Of a stretch of DNA of 64,000 nucleotides, positions 54,852 through 63,354 are shown piece by piece. Each line of letters opens with the position of its first letter. Within the stretch, counting starts at the first letter, position 1. The notes under the pieces are model-generated. The model ran no database searches and had not been told where the DNA came from. It worked only from the letters and a program-made list of their open reading frames with translations. This DNA comes from Prosthecomicrobium sp. N25 (GTDB lineage Bacteria > Pseudomonadota > Alphaproteobacteria > Rhizobiales > Ancalomicrobiaceae): positions 744,001-808,000 of the forward strand of contig NZ_JBBCAT010000002.1 in the NCBI RefSeq assembly GCF_037203705.1, in the 5' to 3' direction. The position numbers were made by a program, and so were the translations under genes.

Positions 54852-56444
54852 TCAATGCCCGCTCGGCGTCCTGATCCTCGCCAGGAGGTCGTCCAGGTTG
54901 CGGTCCCGCCGCGGCCCGGGGGCGGGATCGTCGTCGGACGCCTCGTCGGCGCCGCGGTAGGGGGTCTGCCCGTCCTCGAAGCCGTCGGTGTCCGTGCCGT
55001 CGGTGTCCGTGCCGTCCGTGTCCGTGCCGGCAGGGTCGACGGGCGCCGCGGCGGGCGCGATCGCGTGCACGGTCTCCTCGATGGCGGCGCCGGCCGCCTC
55101 CGCGGCCCGGGCGGTGTCGGACGGCGGCTCCGGGTCGGCCGGCCCGCCGGCGGCCCGGAGCCCGCCGACGATCCAGGCGCCGACCATCGAGCGTTCCGCG
55201 TCCGCAAGGACCAGGTCCGCGTTGGCGGCGAGGAACAGGGCCTGACGGCGGAACGCCTTGGCGAGCGTCCCCGGCGTGTCGGTCGGCAGGAACTCGTGGC
55301 CGCTCAGCATCAGCCCCTTGACCACGAAGGCGACCGCTTGCGGCCGGAGCTTCAGCCCGGCATCGGCGAGCTGCCGGATGACGGCGTTCACGGTGCGGTT
55401 CAGGCTGAAGCCGCGGCTGGACACCTCGGCTGCGAGCACGCGGAAGAGGGCCGCGTAGACGTCGGGCGCGAAGGCGGGCACGTTCGTCGCCGCCGCGATC
55501 CGCCGGACGAGGGGTTCCATGGCCTCGGGCATGCGCGGGAGGCGTCCGGCCGGGCCCTCGCCGCCGGCCTCCTCGCGGGGCATGCGCCGCCGGTCGGCAC
55601 GCCGCATGCCGTTCGCCCCCGGCGGGCGCTGGCCGGGCTCGAAGGCGACGGGCCTGGATCCGGCCTCCGCGGCGGAGGCGGACTCGCCTTCCCCGGCTCC
55701 TGCCGGCCCTTCGGCGCCGAGCGGAATGACGGCGTCGGCGCGGGTGTTGTCCGGGCGTGGGGCATCCGTTTGTGCGGCCGCATCGGCCCGCGGGCGGCCG
55801 GGGGCGTCGTCGGCGCGTCCCTGCTCGGCGGCCTCGGCGCGCCCCTCGAGGGCCGGGTCCGGCCGGCGCTCGGCGCGCAGGCTGCCGAGCCGCTCGGCCG
55901 CCTCCTCCTCGTCCTCGCCGACGGTCAGGTCGAGGAGCCGCTCCTCGGTGATCATGCCGTCGCAGAGCGCCTTGTAGGCGGGGGCCGTGACGGCGTTGGA
56001 GTAGATCACGCTCCGCCGGTCGTAGGCCCTCAGCCGCGTCAGCACGGGCGTGAAGTCCGCGTCACCGGACAGGATGATGAACTCGTCGAAGCGGGTCTCG
56101 TGCCGCATGGCGTCGATCATGTCGACGACCATGTAGATGTCGGCGGAATTCTTGCCCTTGCCGGTCAGCGGTGGGCAGTCGACGATCTGGAAGCCGGACC
56201 GCGTGAACCAGCCGCGGAAGTAGCGCATGACGGCCGGGTTGGCGTAGCAGCGGCGCATCAGGATCCGCCGCCGGATCGGGCCCTCCCCGTCGCCCTCCTC
56301 GATGAGGGTCCCGGATTCGATCGCGTCGAGCCAGCTCTGCGGGTCGTTGGCGAAGGCCTTGGCGGCCTCCTTGTCGGCGCTCTGCAGCGAGAAGAAGACA
56401 TTGTCGAAATCGACGAAGAGCACGGAGCGCAGAATATCGGCCAT
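54852..56444 (-). CDS. NYN-domain (LabA/DUF88-type) protein with long disordered linker
   Basis: A 530-residue protein. Residues about 5-175 form a NYN/PIN-like nuclease fold: SVLFVDFDNVFFSLQ carries the first aspartates, KGKNSADIYMVVDMIDAMRH the next, and FIILSGDADFTPVLTRLRAY the third. A 130-residue acidic and alanine-rich linker follows, then a helical domain (about 300-430; VYAALFRVLAAEVSSRGFSL, LADAGLKLRPQAVAFVVKGL) and a repetitive C-terminal part. NYN proteins are presumed RNA-cleaving enzymes; the target is unknown. It is divergent from a DMT exporter gene. Confidence 0.87.
   Translation of the reverse strand: MADILRSVLFVDFDNVFFSLQSADKEAAKAFANDPQSWLDAIESGTLIEEGDGEGPIRRRILMRRCYANPAVMRYFRGWFTRSGFQIVDCPPLTGKGKNSADIYMVVDMIDAMRHETRFDEFIILSGDADFTPVLTRLRAYDRRSVIYSNAVTAPAYKALCDGMITEERLLDLTVGEDEEEAAERLGSLRAERRPDPALEGRAEAAEQGRADDAPGRPRADAAAQTDAPRPDNTRADAVIPLGAEGPAGAGEGESASAAEAGSRPVAFEPGQRPPGANGMRRADRRRMPREEAGGEGPAGRLPRMPEAMEPLVRRIAAATNVPAFAPDVYAALFRVLAAEVSSRGFSLNRTVNAVIRQLADAGLKLRPQAVAFVVKGLMLSGHEFLPTDTPGTLAKAFRRQALFLAANADLVLADAERSMVGAWIVGGLRAAGGPADPEPPSDTARAAEAAGAAIEETVHAIAPAAAPVDPAGTDTDGTDTDGTDTDGFEDGQTPYRGADEASDDDPAPGPRRDRNLDDLLARIRTPSGH
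54981..55025. repeat. 15-bp minisatellite inside the NYN gene
   Basis: Three 15-base units (54981-54995, 54996-55010, 55011-55025) with a single mismatch encode TDTDG three times on the minus strand. The unit length is a multiple of three, so copy-number change would alter protein length without breaking the frame. Confidence 0.8.
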
Positions 56445-56605
56445 GACGGTCCCTGGTCGCCGAGAACGACGACGACTCTAGCAAAGCCCGAGCCTCCCGT
56501 CCCGCCGGCTCGGCAGCCGGACATCCGTTTGCGGCCGGCCGGGAAACGCGGCATAGGAGGCGATGTCCCGCCGGCGCGCGGGCCTGTTCCGGAGAGACCA
56601 CCCCG

Positions 56606-57496
56606 ATGACGTCCCGCGGCTCCGCCACCCTCGTCGGCCTGTCGGCGATCGCCATGTGGTCGCTGCTCGGCCTCATGGCGGCGGCGGCCGGCGCCGTGCC
56701 GCCCTTCCTGATGAACGCGCTCGCCTTCGGCATCTCGGGCGTGGGCGCGACGCTGGCCCTGGCGCTCACCGGCCGCCTGTCGGCGCTGCGGCAGCCGCTG
56801 AAGGTGTGGATCTTCGGAACGGCCGGGCTCTTCGGCTTCCACTTCTTCTACTTCACCTCGCTGCAGCACGCGCCCAAGGTCGAGGCCAATCTCGTCAACT
56901 ACGCGTGGCCTCTGCTGATCGTGCTCTTCTCGGGCCTCCTGCCCGGCGAGCGCCTGCGCTGGCACCACGTCGCCGGCGCCGGCCTGGGCCTGGCCGGCGC
57001 GGCGCTGATCGTGACCGGCGGGCGCGGGCTGGCGGTCGACCCGGCGCATGCCTGGGGATACGGGGCGGCGGTGGCGTCCGCGCTCATCTGGTCGAGCTAT
57101 TCGGTGCTGTCGCGCCGGCTCGGCGCGGTGCCGACGGCGGCCGTCGCGGGCTTCTGCCTCGCAACGGCGGTCCTGTCCGGCCTCTGCCACCTGGCGCTCG
57201 AGGAGACCCGCTGGCCCGACGGCCCGACCGCCTGGACGGCCCTCGTCGGCCTCGGCCTCTTCCCCGTCGGCCTCGCCTTCTTCGCCTGGGACGTCGGGGT
57301 CAAGCGGGGCAACATCCAGGTGCTGGGTGCCGCGAGCTACCTGTCGCCGCTGTTCTCGACCGTCTTCCTGATCCTCGCCGGCTTCGGGCGCTTCACGCCG
57401 GCGATCGTGGTCGCGGCCGCCATGATCACCGGCGGGGCGCTGCTCGCCTCCAAGGACGTCCTCCTGAAGCCCCGGGCCGCGCCGGAGCCGGCCTGA
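56606..57496 (+). CDS. DMT superfamily exporter (EamA, YddG-like)
   Basis: A 296-residue inner-membrane protein with ten predicted spans in two EamA halves. GLSAIAMWSLLGLMAAAAGA, HAPKVEANLVNYAWPLLIVL and WDVGVKRGNIQVLGAASYLS resemble the aromatic amino-acid exporter YddG. The direct substrate is uncertain. The ATG at 56606 lies after GGAGAG. It reads convergently with the cupin gene and divergently from the NYN gene. Confidence 0.9.
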   Translation: MTSRGSATLVGLSAIAMWSLLGLMAAAAGAVPPFLMNALAFGISGVGATLALALTGRLSALRQPLKVWIFGTAGLFGFHFFYFTSLQHAPKVEANLVNYAWPLLIVLFSGLLPGERLRWHHVAGAGLGLAGAALIVTGGRGLAVDPAHAWGYGAAVASALIWSSYSVLSRRLGAVPTAAVAGFCLATAVLSGLCHLALEETRWPDGPTAWTALVGLGLFPVGLAFFAWDVGVKRGNIQVLGAASYLSPLFSTVFLILAGFGRFTPAIVVAAAMITGGALLASKDVLLKPRAAPEPA

Positions 57497-57499
57497 CCG

Positions 57500-57952
57500 T
57501 CAGGCGCGGGAGGGCCGGGGCGTCGGACGCCAGTCCGGCGGGGCCATCTCGAAGCCGGCGAAGTCGAAGCCGGGCGCGACCGTGCAGCCGACGAGGGTCC
57601 AGGACCCGAGGCTCTCGGCCGCCTGCCAGGCGTGCCGCGGGACGACCGCCTGCGGCCTCTGCCCGGCGGCGAGGTCCGGACCGAGCACGTGGGCCGCCGC
57701 GTCGTGGCCGTTCTCCGACACGGTCAGCACCAGCGGCGCGCCGGCGTGCCAGTGCCAGATCTCGACGGCGTCGACCCGGTGCCAGGCCGAGACCTCGCCG
57801 GCGGCGAGCAGGAAGTAGATGGCGGTCGAATGCGCCCGGCCGCCGGCCGGCTCGGCGTCCCGGAAGGTCTCGCGGTAGTGGCCGCCCTCCGGGTGGGGCT
57901 TCAGGTCGAGGAGGCGGACGACCTCGGCGGCGGTCAGGTCGCGCATGCTCAT
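57500..57952 (-). CDS. Cupin (DUF985) protein
   Basis: A 150-residue single-domain cupin. RLLDLKPHPEGGHYRETFRD, STAIYFLLAAGEVSAWHRVD and EIWHWHAGAPLVLTVSENGH form the DUF985 barrel, and VPRHAWQAAESLGSWTLVGC, TVAPGFDFAGFEMA close it. Conserved histidines could bind a metal, but no reaction is proven for the family. The ATG overlaps the stop of gloB (ATGA), so translation is coupled; gloB-cupin is a common pair in relatives. Confidence 0.9.
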   Translation of the reverse strand: MSMRDLTAAEVVRLLDLKPHPEGGHYRETFRDAEPAGGRAHSTAIYFLLAAGEVSAWHRVDAVEIWHWHAGAPLVLTVSENGHDAAAHVLGPDLAAGQRPQAVVPRHAWQAAESLGSWTLVGCTVAPGFDFAGFEMAPPDWRPTPRPSRA

Positions 57953-58725
57953 CCCCGGAACTCGTTCTTGCGCCGCCTCACCTCCGCGAAGACCGCGGCA
58001 GGATCCGCGCCCGCCATGCCGACGGCCGCCGCGACGGCCGGGTCGTCGGCGCGCAGGAAGGGGTTGGTCTCGATCTCGCGCCCGATCGTCGTGGGCAAGG
58101 TCGGCAGGCCCTCGGCCCGCAGCCGCTCGACCTCCTTCATGCGCTCGGCGAGCGCGGCATTGGCGGGGTCGACCGTCAGGGCGAAGCGGCCGTTGGCGAG
58201 GGTGTACTCGTGGCCGCAGTAGACCTCCGTCTGGGGCGGGAGCGCGCGGAGCTTCTTCAGGGAGGCCCACATGTCGTCCATGGTGCCCTCGATCACGCGG
58301 CCGCAGCCGAGCGCGAAGAGGGTATCCCCCACGAAGGCCGCGTTCGCGTCGGGCACCACGTAGGCGATGTGGCCCGCCGTGTGGCCGGGCGTGTCCAGGA
58401 CCCGGACCTCGTGGGTCGAGAAGGCGAGCCGGTCGCCCTCGCCGACCGGCACGTCGAGGCCGGGGATCTTCTCAGCTTCGGCCCGGGGCCCCACGACCCG
58501 CACGCCGAAGCGCGCCTTCAGGGCCGGCAGGCCGCCCACGTGGTCGTGGTGGTGATGGGTGACCAGGACGTCGGTCAGGCGCCAACCCGTCTCGTCGAGG
58601 ACGCGCAGGATCGCCGCTTCCTCGGGAGCGTCGATGGAGGCCGTGGCGCCGGTGGCCGGATCGTGCAGGAGAACGCCGAAATTGTCGGACAGGCAGCCGA
58701 ACTGATAGATCTGAAGCCGGGACAA
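57949..58725 (-). CDS. gloB: Hydroxyacylglutathione hydrolase (glyoxalase II)
   Basis: A 258-residue metallo-beta-lactamase-fold hydrolase that splits S-lactoylglutathione in methylglyoxal detoxification. The metal motif THHHHDH is at 56-62, later ligands lie in TPGHTAGH, FVGDTLFALGCGR and CGHEYT. The glutathione-binding C-terminal helices are present (NPFLRADDPAV). It starts with TTG, six bases after a strong GGAGGT. It is divergent from a methyltransferase gene and upstream of the cupin. Confidence 0.95.
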   Translation of the reverse strand: MSRLQIYQFGCLSDNFGVLLHDPATGATASIDAPEEAAILRVLDETGWRLTDVLVTHHHHDHVGGLPALKARFGVRVVGPRAEAEKIPGLDVPVGEGDRLAFSTHEVRVLDTPGHTAGHIAYVVPDANAAFVGDTLFALGCGRVIEGTMDDMWASLKKLRALPPQTEVYCGHEYTLANGRFALTVDPANAALAERMKEVERLRAEGLPTLPTTIGREIETNPFLRADDPAVAAAVGMAGADPAAVFAEVRRRKNEFRG

Positions 58726-58815
58726 GAGAGACCTCCATGTTGAGGTGTTCGTCCTTGCCTAACACCCTCGTGCGATGCTGGCCACGGGGGACCCCGCGGA
58801 ACGGCCGGAGACCGC

Positions 58816-59541
58816 ATGTACCTGGACGTCGTCGATCTCAGGAACTTCTACGGCGAGCCGCTCGGCCGGAGCGTGCGGGCCGTGCTCGGCGCGCGGCTCA
58901 GGGGCATGTGGCCGAAGGTGACCGGCGACCGGCTCATGGGCCTCGGTCACGCGACGCCCTACCTGCGCCCGTTCAAGGACGAGGCCGACAGGGTGATCGG
59001 CTTCATGCCGGCCCAGATGGGCGTCGTGAACTGGCCGTCCGAAGGGCCGTCCGCTACCGCGCTCGTGCACGAGCAGGACCTGCCCCTGCCGGACTCCTCC
59101 ATCGACCGCGCGGTGCTGATCCACTGCCTGGAGATGGCCGACAAGCCGGTCGACGTCCTGCGCGAGGTCTGGCGCGTGCTCGCGCCCGGCGGGCGCCTGA
59201 TCGCCGTCGTGCCGTCGCGCAGCGGGGTCTGGGCGCGGCTGGAGACCACCCCCTTCGGCTACGGCCGGCCGTTCTCGCGCGGCCAGATCGACAAGCTCCT
59301 CAAGGACACCCTGTTCTCCCCGATCGACTGGCGCGGCGCCCTCTATGCGCCGCCGTTCCAGCGCCGCTTCCTGATCCGCTCCGCGCCGGCCATGGAACGG
59401 CTCGGGGCGCGCTTCTGGCCCGCCCTGTCGGGCGTCATCCTGGTCGAGGCCACCAAGCAGCTCTACCAAGGGCTGCCGGCGCGGGCCCGTGTCCGCGACC
59501 GCCGCCCGGTATTCCAGCCTGTCCTGGTCCCGCAAGCGTAG
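58816..59541 (+). CDS. SAM-dependent methyltransferase (type 11)
   Basis: A 241-residue class I methyltransferase-like protein. The SAM-binding glycine loop is weak (GDRLMGLGHATPYLRPF), while the post-I acidic region and motif IV/V are clear: DLPLPDSSIDRAVLIHCLEM and REVWRVLAPGGRLIAVVPSR. Similar proteins are paired head-to-head with gloB in many Hyphomicrobiales. The methylated substrate is not known. Confidence 0.88.
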   Translation: MYLDVVDLRNFYGEPLGRSVRAVLGARLRGMWPKVTGDRLMGLGHATPYLRPFKDEADRVIGFMPAQMGVVNWPSEGPSATALVHEQDLPLPDSSIDRAVLIHCLEMADKPVDVLREVWRVLAPGGRLIAVVPSRSGVWARLETTPFGYGRPFSRGQIDKLLKDTLFSPIDWRGALYAPPFQRRFLIRSAPAMERLGARFWPALSGVILVEATKQLYQGLPARARVRDRRPVFQPVLVPQA

Positions 59542-59725
59542 AATTATTGTCCGAAGGAATGCTTATTTTCCCGCCGTTGCTCCTGCTCGCCGGTGCGCCA
59601 AAGCGCTTTGGTGAGCAACTCACAGTAATTTTGACGATGAAATATAATTCTTTGCATTTAATTGGTGTTAAGGGTCTCCAGAGACGCTGCGTCACACAAG
59701 AGCTTTCAGAAGCCGGGGGAACCAC
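59542..59725 (+). other. AT-rich leader with nested inverted repeats before the chemoreceptor
   Basis: The 184 bases here are much richer in A+T than the rest of the window. They contain the perfect 14-base palindrome CCAAAGCGCTTTGG at 59598-59611, enclosed by GTTGCTC (59576-59582) and its inverse GAGCAAC (59613-59619). Further down are TATAAT (59644-59649) and TTAATTGGTGTTAA (59659-59672). They probably control the chemoreceptor gene; which factor binds is not clear. Confidence 0.5.
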
Positions 59726-61207
59726 ATGTCTCTTTTTTTCAGGTCATCCGAACTCCGCGACAAGTTCGCCGCGCTCGACCGGTCCCAGGCCATGATCGAG
59801 TTCGAGCCGGACGGAACCGTCGTCCACGCGAACGCGAACTTCCTCTCTGCGCTCGGCTACAGCCTTCCGGAGATCAAGGGCCAGCATCATTCCATGTTCG
59901 TGGAGCCGGCCGAACGCGACTCGGCGGGATACCGGCAGTTCTGGGACCGGCTGCGCCGGGGCGAGTTCCAGATGGCCGAGTACAAGCGCATCGGCAAGGG
60001 CGGCAAGGAGATCTGGATCCAGGCCTCTTACAACCCCGTGACGAATGCGAGCGGCAAGGTCTATTGCGTCTTCAAGATCGCCACCGACATCACGGCTCTG
60101 AAGCTGAGGAACGCCGACAACGAGGGACAGATCAACGCGATCAACAAGTCGCAGGGTGTGATTCACTTCAACCTGGACGGCACCGTCCTCGATGCGAACC
60201 AGAACTTCCTGGCGGTGCTCGGCTATACCCTCGACGAGATCAAGGGCAAGCATCACTCGATGTTCGTCGACCCGACCTACCGCCATTCCGCCGAGTACCA
60301 GCGCTTCTGGGAAGCGCTGCGGCGCGGCGAGTTTCAGGCCGACGAGTTCAAGCGTTTCGGCCGCGGCGGCAAGGAGATCTGGATCCAGGCCACCTACAAC
60401 CCGATCTCGGACGCCTCGGGGCGGATCTTCAAGGTGACGAAGTTCGCCACCGACGTTACCAGCGTGGTGCTGGAGCGGCAGCGCCGCGGCACGGCCCAGA
60501 AGTCGATCGACGCCGACCTCGGCCGGGTCGCCGACGCGGTCGCCGAGGCGACCCGCCAGGCGACGGGCGCCGCCAGTGCGGCGACGCAGACTCAGGCAAA
60601 CGTGCAGGCGGTGGCTTCCGGCGCCGAGGAACTCGCGGCCTCGGTGGAGGAGATCAGCCGGCAGGTCGCGGTCGCGCGCCAGATCTCGACGGATGCCGTC
60701 CGTCAGGCGGACCATACGAACGGGATCGTGGCCGGACTGACGACCGCCGCCCAGAAGATCGGCGCGGTCATCGACCTCATCAACAACATCGCGGGCCAGA
60801 CCAACCTGCTCGCCCTCAACGCCACCATCGAGGCGGCGCGGGCCGGGGAGGCGGGCCGCGGCTTCGCTGTGGTGGCCTCGGAGGTCAAGAACCTCGCCAC
60901 GCAGACCTCCAAGGCGACCGAGGAGATCAGCGGCCAGATCGACGCCGTCCAGGGCTCGACCCGCGACGCCGCCACGGCCATCACGGGCATCGCCGAGACC
61001 ATCGCCAAGATCAGCGAGATCTCGTCCGGCATAGCGGCGGCGGTGGAGGAGCAGACCGCGGTGACGCGCGACATGTCGGAGAACATGCAGACCGCCTCCA
61101 AGGGCGTCGACATGATCGCCAACAACATGAAGACGATCGCGCAGCAGACGGAGCTGGTCGACTCGGCCGCCCGCAAGGTCCGCGAGGACAGCCGCGCCAT
61201 CGCGTGA
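59726..61207 (+). CDS. Soluble methyl-accepting chemotaxis protein with two PAS domains
   Basis: A 493-residue chemoreceptor with no membrane segment. Two nearly identical PAS domains (about 20-130 and 143-253) carry the same text, for example [20 protein letters not shown] and [20 protein letters not shown], and end in [13 protein letters not shown] or [13 protein letters not shown]. The signalling hairpin has the universal tip [20 protein letters not shown] and [16 protein letters not shown]. This layout matches cytoplasmic aerotaxis or energy-taxis sensors such as BdlA-type proteins. No cofactor can be read from sequence with certainty. There is no C-terminal CheR-binding pentapeptide. Confidence 0.93.
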   Translation: MSLFFRSSELRDKFAALDRSQAMIEFEPDGTVVHANANFLSALGYSLPEIKGQHHSMFVEPAERDSAGYRQFWDRLRRGEFQMAEYKRIGKGGKEIWIQASYNPVTNASGKVYCVFKIATDITALKLRNADNEGQINAINKSQGVIHFNLDGTVLDANQNFLAVLGYTLDEIKGKHHSMFVDPTYRHSAEYQRFWEALRRGEFQADEFKRFGRGGKEIWIQATYNPISDASGRIFKVTKFATDVTSVVLERQRRGTAQKSIDADLGRVADAVAEATRQATGAASAATQTQANVQAVASGAEELAASVEEISRQVAVARQISTDAVRQADHTNGIVAGLTTAAQKIGAVIDLINNIAGQTNLLALNATIEAARAGEAGRGFAVVASEVKNLATQTSKATEEISGQIDAVQGSTRDAATAITGIAETIAKISEISSGIAAAVEEQTAVTRDMSENMQTASKGVDMIANNMKTIAQQTELVDSAARKVREDSRAIA

Positions 61208-61210
61208 GGG

Positions 61211-61262
61211 CTACCCCGGCGGCGCCGGGCCGGCGCCATCCCGGTTCGGCCGGACGGGGTAG
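61211..61262. terminator. Inverted repeat between chemoreceptor and metW, possible bidirectional terminator
   Basis: CTACCCCG at 61211-61218 pairs with CGGGGTAG at 61255-61262, and the GC-rich loop can fold further. It lies between two convergent genes. There is no T-run on either side, so termination is uncertain. Confidence 0.3.
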
Positions 61263-61344
61263 AACCTTCGGACACGGGGAACGGGGCGGCGGGCGCGAGG
61301 GGGCGTCCGCCGCCCTGCTCGTTTCCTGCGCGGGTCCGAGGGGC

Positions 61345-62007
61345 TCAGCCGCGCCGCAGCACGAACACGCCCTGTTCGCCGAAGAGGTTCCAGAACCACC
61401 AGGGCGCACTGATCGACATCTTCTGGCCGCCGGCGTTGAGCGCCACGGCCTTCTCCATGACGGCGTTGACCTCCGGCTCCTTGGTCAGCTCGACGAAGTC
61501 GCGGATCGTGCAGAAATGGATGTTGGGCGTGTCGTACCAGCTGTAGGGCAGGTCCTCGGTGACCGGCATGCGGCCCCGGAAAAGGATCTGCGAGCGGAGC
61601 CGCCAGTATCCGAAGTTCGGGAAGGAGACGATCGCCCTCCGGCCGATGCGCAGGAGGTGCTGCAGGACCTGCTTCGGCCGCTCCGTCGCCTGCAGGGTCT
61701 GGGACAGGATCACGTAGTCGAAGGCGTTGTCCGGGTAGTAGACGAGGTCGGTGTCGGCATCGCCCTGAACGACCGACAGGCCGCGGGCCACCGCCTCGTT
61801 GACGCCCTTCTGGCTGAGCTCAATGCCTCGCCCGTCGACGCCGCGGGTCCGCCCCAGGAGCTCCAGGAGTGCGCCGTCGCCGCAGCCGACGTCGAGCACG
61901 CGCGAGCCGGGCGCCACCAATTCGGCGACGACCCGGAGGTCGACGCGCGCCTCCGACCCGGTCCCGACCGGGACGGCGCCCTGCGGAAGGGGATCGAGCC
62001 GCGTCAT
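61345..62007 (-). CDS. metW: Methionine biosynthesis protein MetW
   Basis: A 220-residue methyltransferase-fold protein. [20 protein letters not shown] is the SAM-type loop, followed by [40 protein letters not shown], and [20 protein letters not shown], the MetW signature. MetW works with MetX in homoserine acetylation in proteobacteria that use a MetX form dependent on it. Its ATG overlaps the metX stop by four bases (ATGA). Confidence 0.95.
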   Translation of the reverse strand: MTRLDPLPQGAVPVGTGSEARVDLRVVAELVAPGSRVLDVGCGDGALLELLGRTRGVDGRGIELSQKGVNEAVARGLSVVQGDADTDLVYYPDNAFDYVILSQTLQATERPKQVLQHLLRIGRRAIVSFPNFGYWRLRSQILFRGRMPVTEDLPYSWYDTPNIHFCTIRDFVELTKEPEVNAVMEKAVALNAGGQKMSISAPWWFWNLFGEQGVFVLRRG

Positions 62008-63194
62008 GCGAGCCCCCGGGCGCGCGCCGCGCTGTCGACGAAGCCGCGCAGGATGGCAAAGAGCTCCGGCTCGTCGAGCAGGAAGGCGTCGTGGCCACGG
62101 TCGGTGACGATCTCCGCAAAGGAGACGGACGCGCCCGCGGCGTTGAGGGCGTGCACGACGGCCCGGCTCTCCGCCGTCGGGAACAGCCAGTCGGAGGTGA
62201 AGGAGACCACGCAGAAGCGCGTCCGCGTGCCCCGGAAGGCCTCCGCGAGCCGGCCGCCGTGGCTCGCCCCGATGTCGAAATAGTCCATCGCGCGGGTCAC
62301 GTAGAGGTAGGAATTGGCGTCGAAGCGGTCGACGAAGGAGAGGCCCTGGTGGCGCAGGTAGCTCTCGATCTGGAAGTCCGCGTCGAAGCCGAAGGTCAGC
62401 CGCTCGCGGTCCTGCAGACGCCGGCCGAACTTCGAGTGCAGCGACATTTCCGACATGTAGGTGATGTGCGCCGCCATGCGGGCGACCGCGAGGCCCTTGC
62501 GGGGGCTGGTGCCCTCCTCCAGGTAGCGGCCGCGGCGCCAGTCGGGGTCGGCCATGATGGCCTGCCGGCCGACCTCGTGGAAGGCGATGTTCTGCGAGGA
62601 GTGCCGGGCCCCCGCCGCGATCGGCGCCGCCGCGAAGACGCGCTCCGGGTAGGAGGCCGCCCATTCGAGCACCTGCATGCCGCCCATGGAGCCGCCGATG
62701 ACCAGGAAGAGGCTCTCGATCCCGAGGTGGTCGATCAGCGCCGCCTGGGAGCGGACCATGTCGGGGATGGTGACCACCGGCAGGTCGAGGCCGTAGGGCC
62801 TGCCCGTCGCCGGGTTGGCCGAGGCCGGGCCCGTCGTGCCCATGCAGCCGCCGAGCACGTTGGCGCAGATCACGAAGAAGCGATCGGTGTCGATCGGCAG
62901 GCCGGGGCCGACCATCAGGTCCCACCAGCCGGACTTGCCGGTCACCGGATGGATGTTGTGGACGTGCTGATCCCCGGTCAGGGCGTGGCAGATCAGGACC
63001 GCGTTGGACTTGTCCGCGTTGAGCGTGCCGTAGGTCTGGTAGGCGATCTGCCAGGGCGCGAGGCTGTGGCCGGAATCGAGCTTCAGCGCCCCCTCCGGCC
63101 CGAAGCGGACGACCTGGCTGTCGGGCGCGTCGGTCTGCCGGAGGCGGGTCGCCTCGACGGCATCGTCGATCGCCTGGAGTTCCCCGGTGCCCAT
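62004..63194 (-). CDS. metX: Homoserine O-acetyltransferase
   Basis: A 396-residue alpha/beta-hydrolase-fold acyltransferase that commits homoserine to methionine. [40 protein letters not shown], the nucleophile elbow [13 protein letters not shown], the acid in [14 protein letters not shown] and the histidine in [13 protein letters not shown] are all present. The start at 63194 (ATG, with GGCGGACC before it) gives a normal N-terminus; the frame is open 160 bases further. It is co-translated with metW and divergent from the chorismate mutase gene. The short leader contains no SAM-II riboswitch. Confidence 0.95.
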   Translation of the reverse strand: MGTGELQAIDDAVEATRLRQTDAPDSQVVRFGPEGALKLDSGHSLAPWQIAYQTYGTLNADKSNAVLICHALTGDQHVHNIHPVTGKSGWWDLMVGPGLPIDTDRFFVICANVLGGCMGTTGPASANPATGRPYGLDLPVVTIPDMVRSQAALIDHLGIESLFLVIGGSMGGMQVLEWAASYPERVFAAAPIAAGARHSSQNIAFHEVGRQAIMADPDWRRGRYLEEGTSPRKGLAVARMAAHITYMSEMSLHSKFGRRLQDRERLTFGFDADFQIESYLRHQGLSFVDRFDANSYLYVTRAMDYFDIGASHGGRLAEAFRGTRTRFCVVSFTSDWLFPTAESRAVVHALNAAGASVSFAEIVTDRGHDAFLLDEPELFAILRGFVDSAARARGLA

Positions 63195-63251
63195 GGTCCG
63201 CCTGTCCGCTTGGCCGTCCCTGCCCGCGGCACGCCGCCGGGCGGGGCGATC

Positions 63252-63280
63252 AGGTATTCGCCGCCGTCCTGCCGTGTCAA
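63252..63280 (-). promoter_or_regulatory. Candidate promoter of metX-metW
   Basis: On the minus strand a perfect TTGACA (63280-63275) is followed after 17 bases by ATACCT (63257-63252). The expected start lies about 50 bases before the metX ATG. Confidence 0.5.
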
Positions 63281-63288
63281 CGTTTTCT

Positions 63289-63317
63289 TTGATTTCATGG
63301 CCCCGCTTGCCTATGAA
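63289..63317 (+). promoter_or_regulatory. Candidate promoter of the chorismate mutase gene
   Basis: TTGATT at 63289-63294 and TATGAA at 63312-63317 are 17 bases apart. The -10 box covers an in-frame ATG at 63313, which argues that translation begins at the later ATG (63355). Confidence 0.5.
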
Positions 63318-63354
63318 GGACGCCCGTCGGCCCCAGCTTTCCCGGTCCCGTGCC

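Noticed and set aside
63195-63260. Possible SAM-II riboswitch upstream of metX, common in alphaproteobacteria
   Set aside because: The leader is about 50 bases and lacks the conserved pseudoknot sequences of SAM-II; no other SAM riboswitch pattern is visible.
63313-63354. Earlier ATG start for the chorismate mutase
   Set aside because: The ATG at 63313 lies inside a good -10 box (TATGAA), and the extra 14 residues do not resemble the family.
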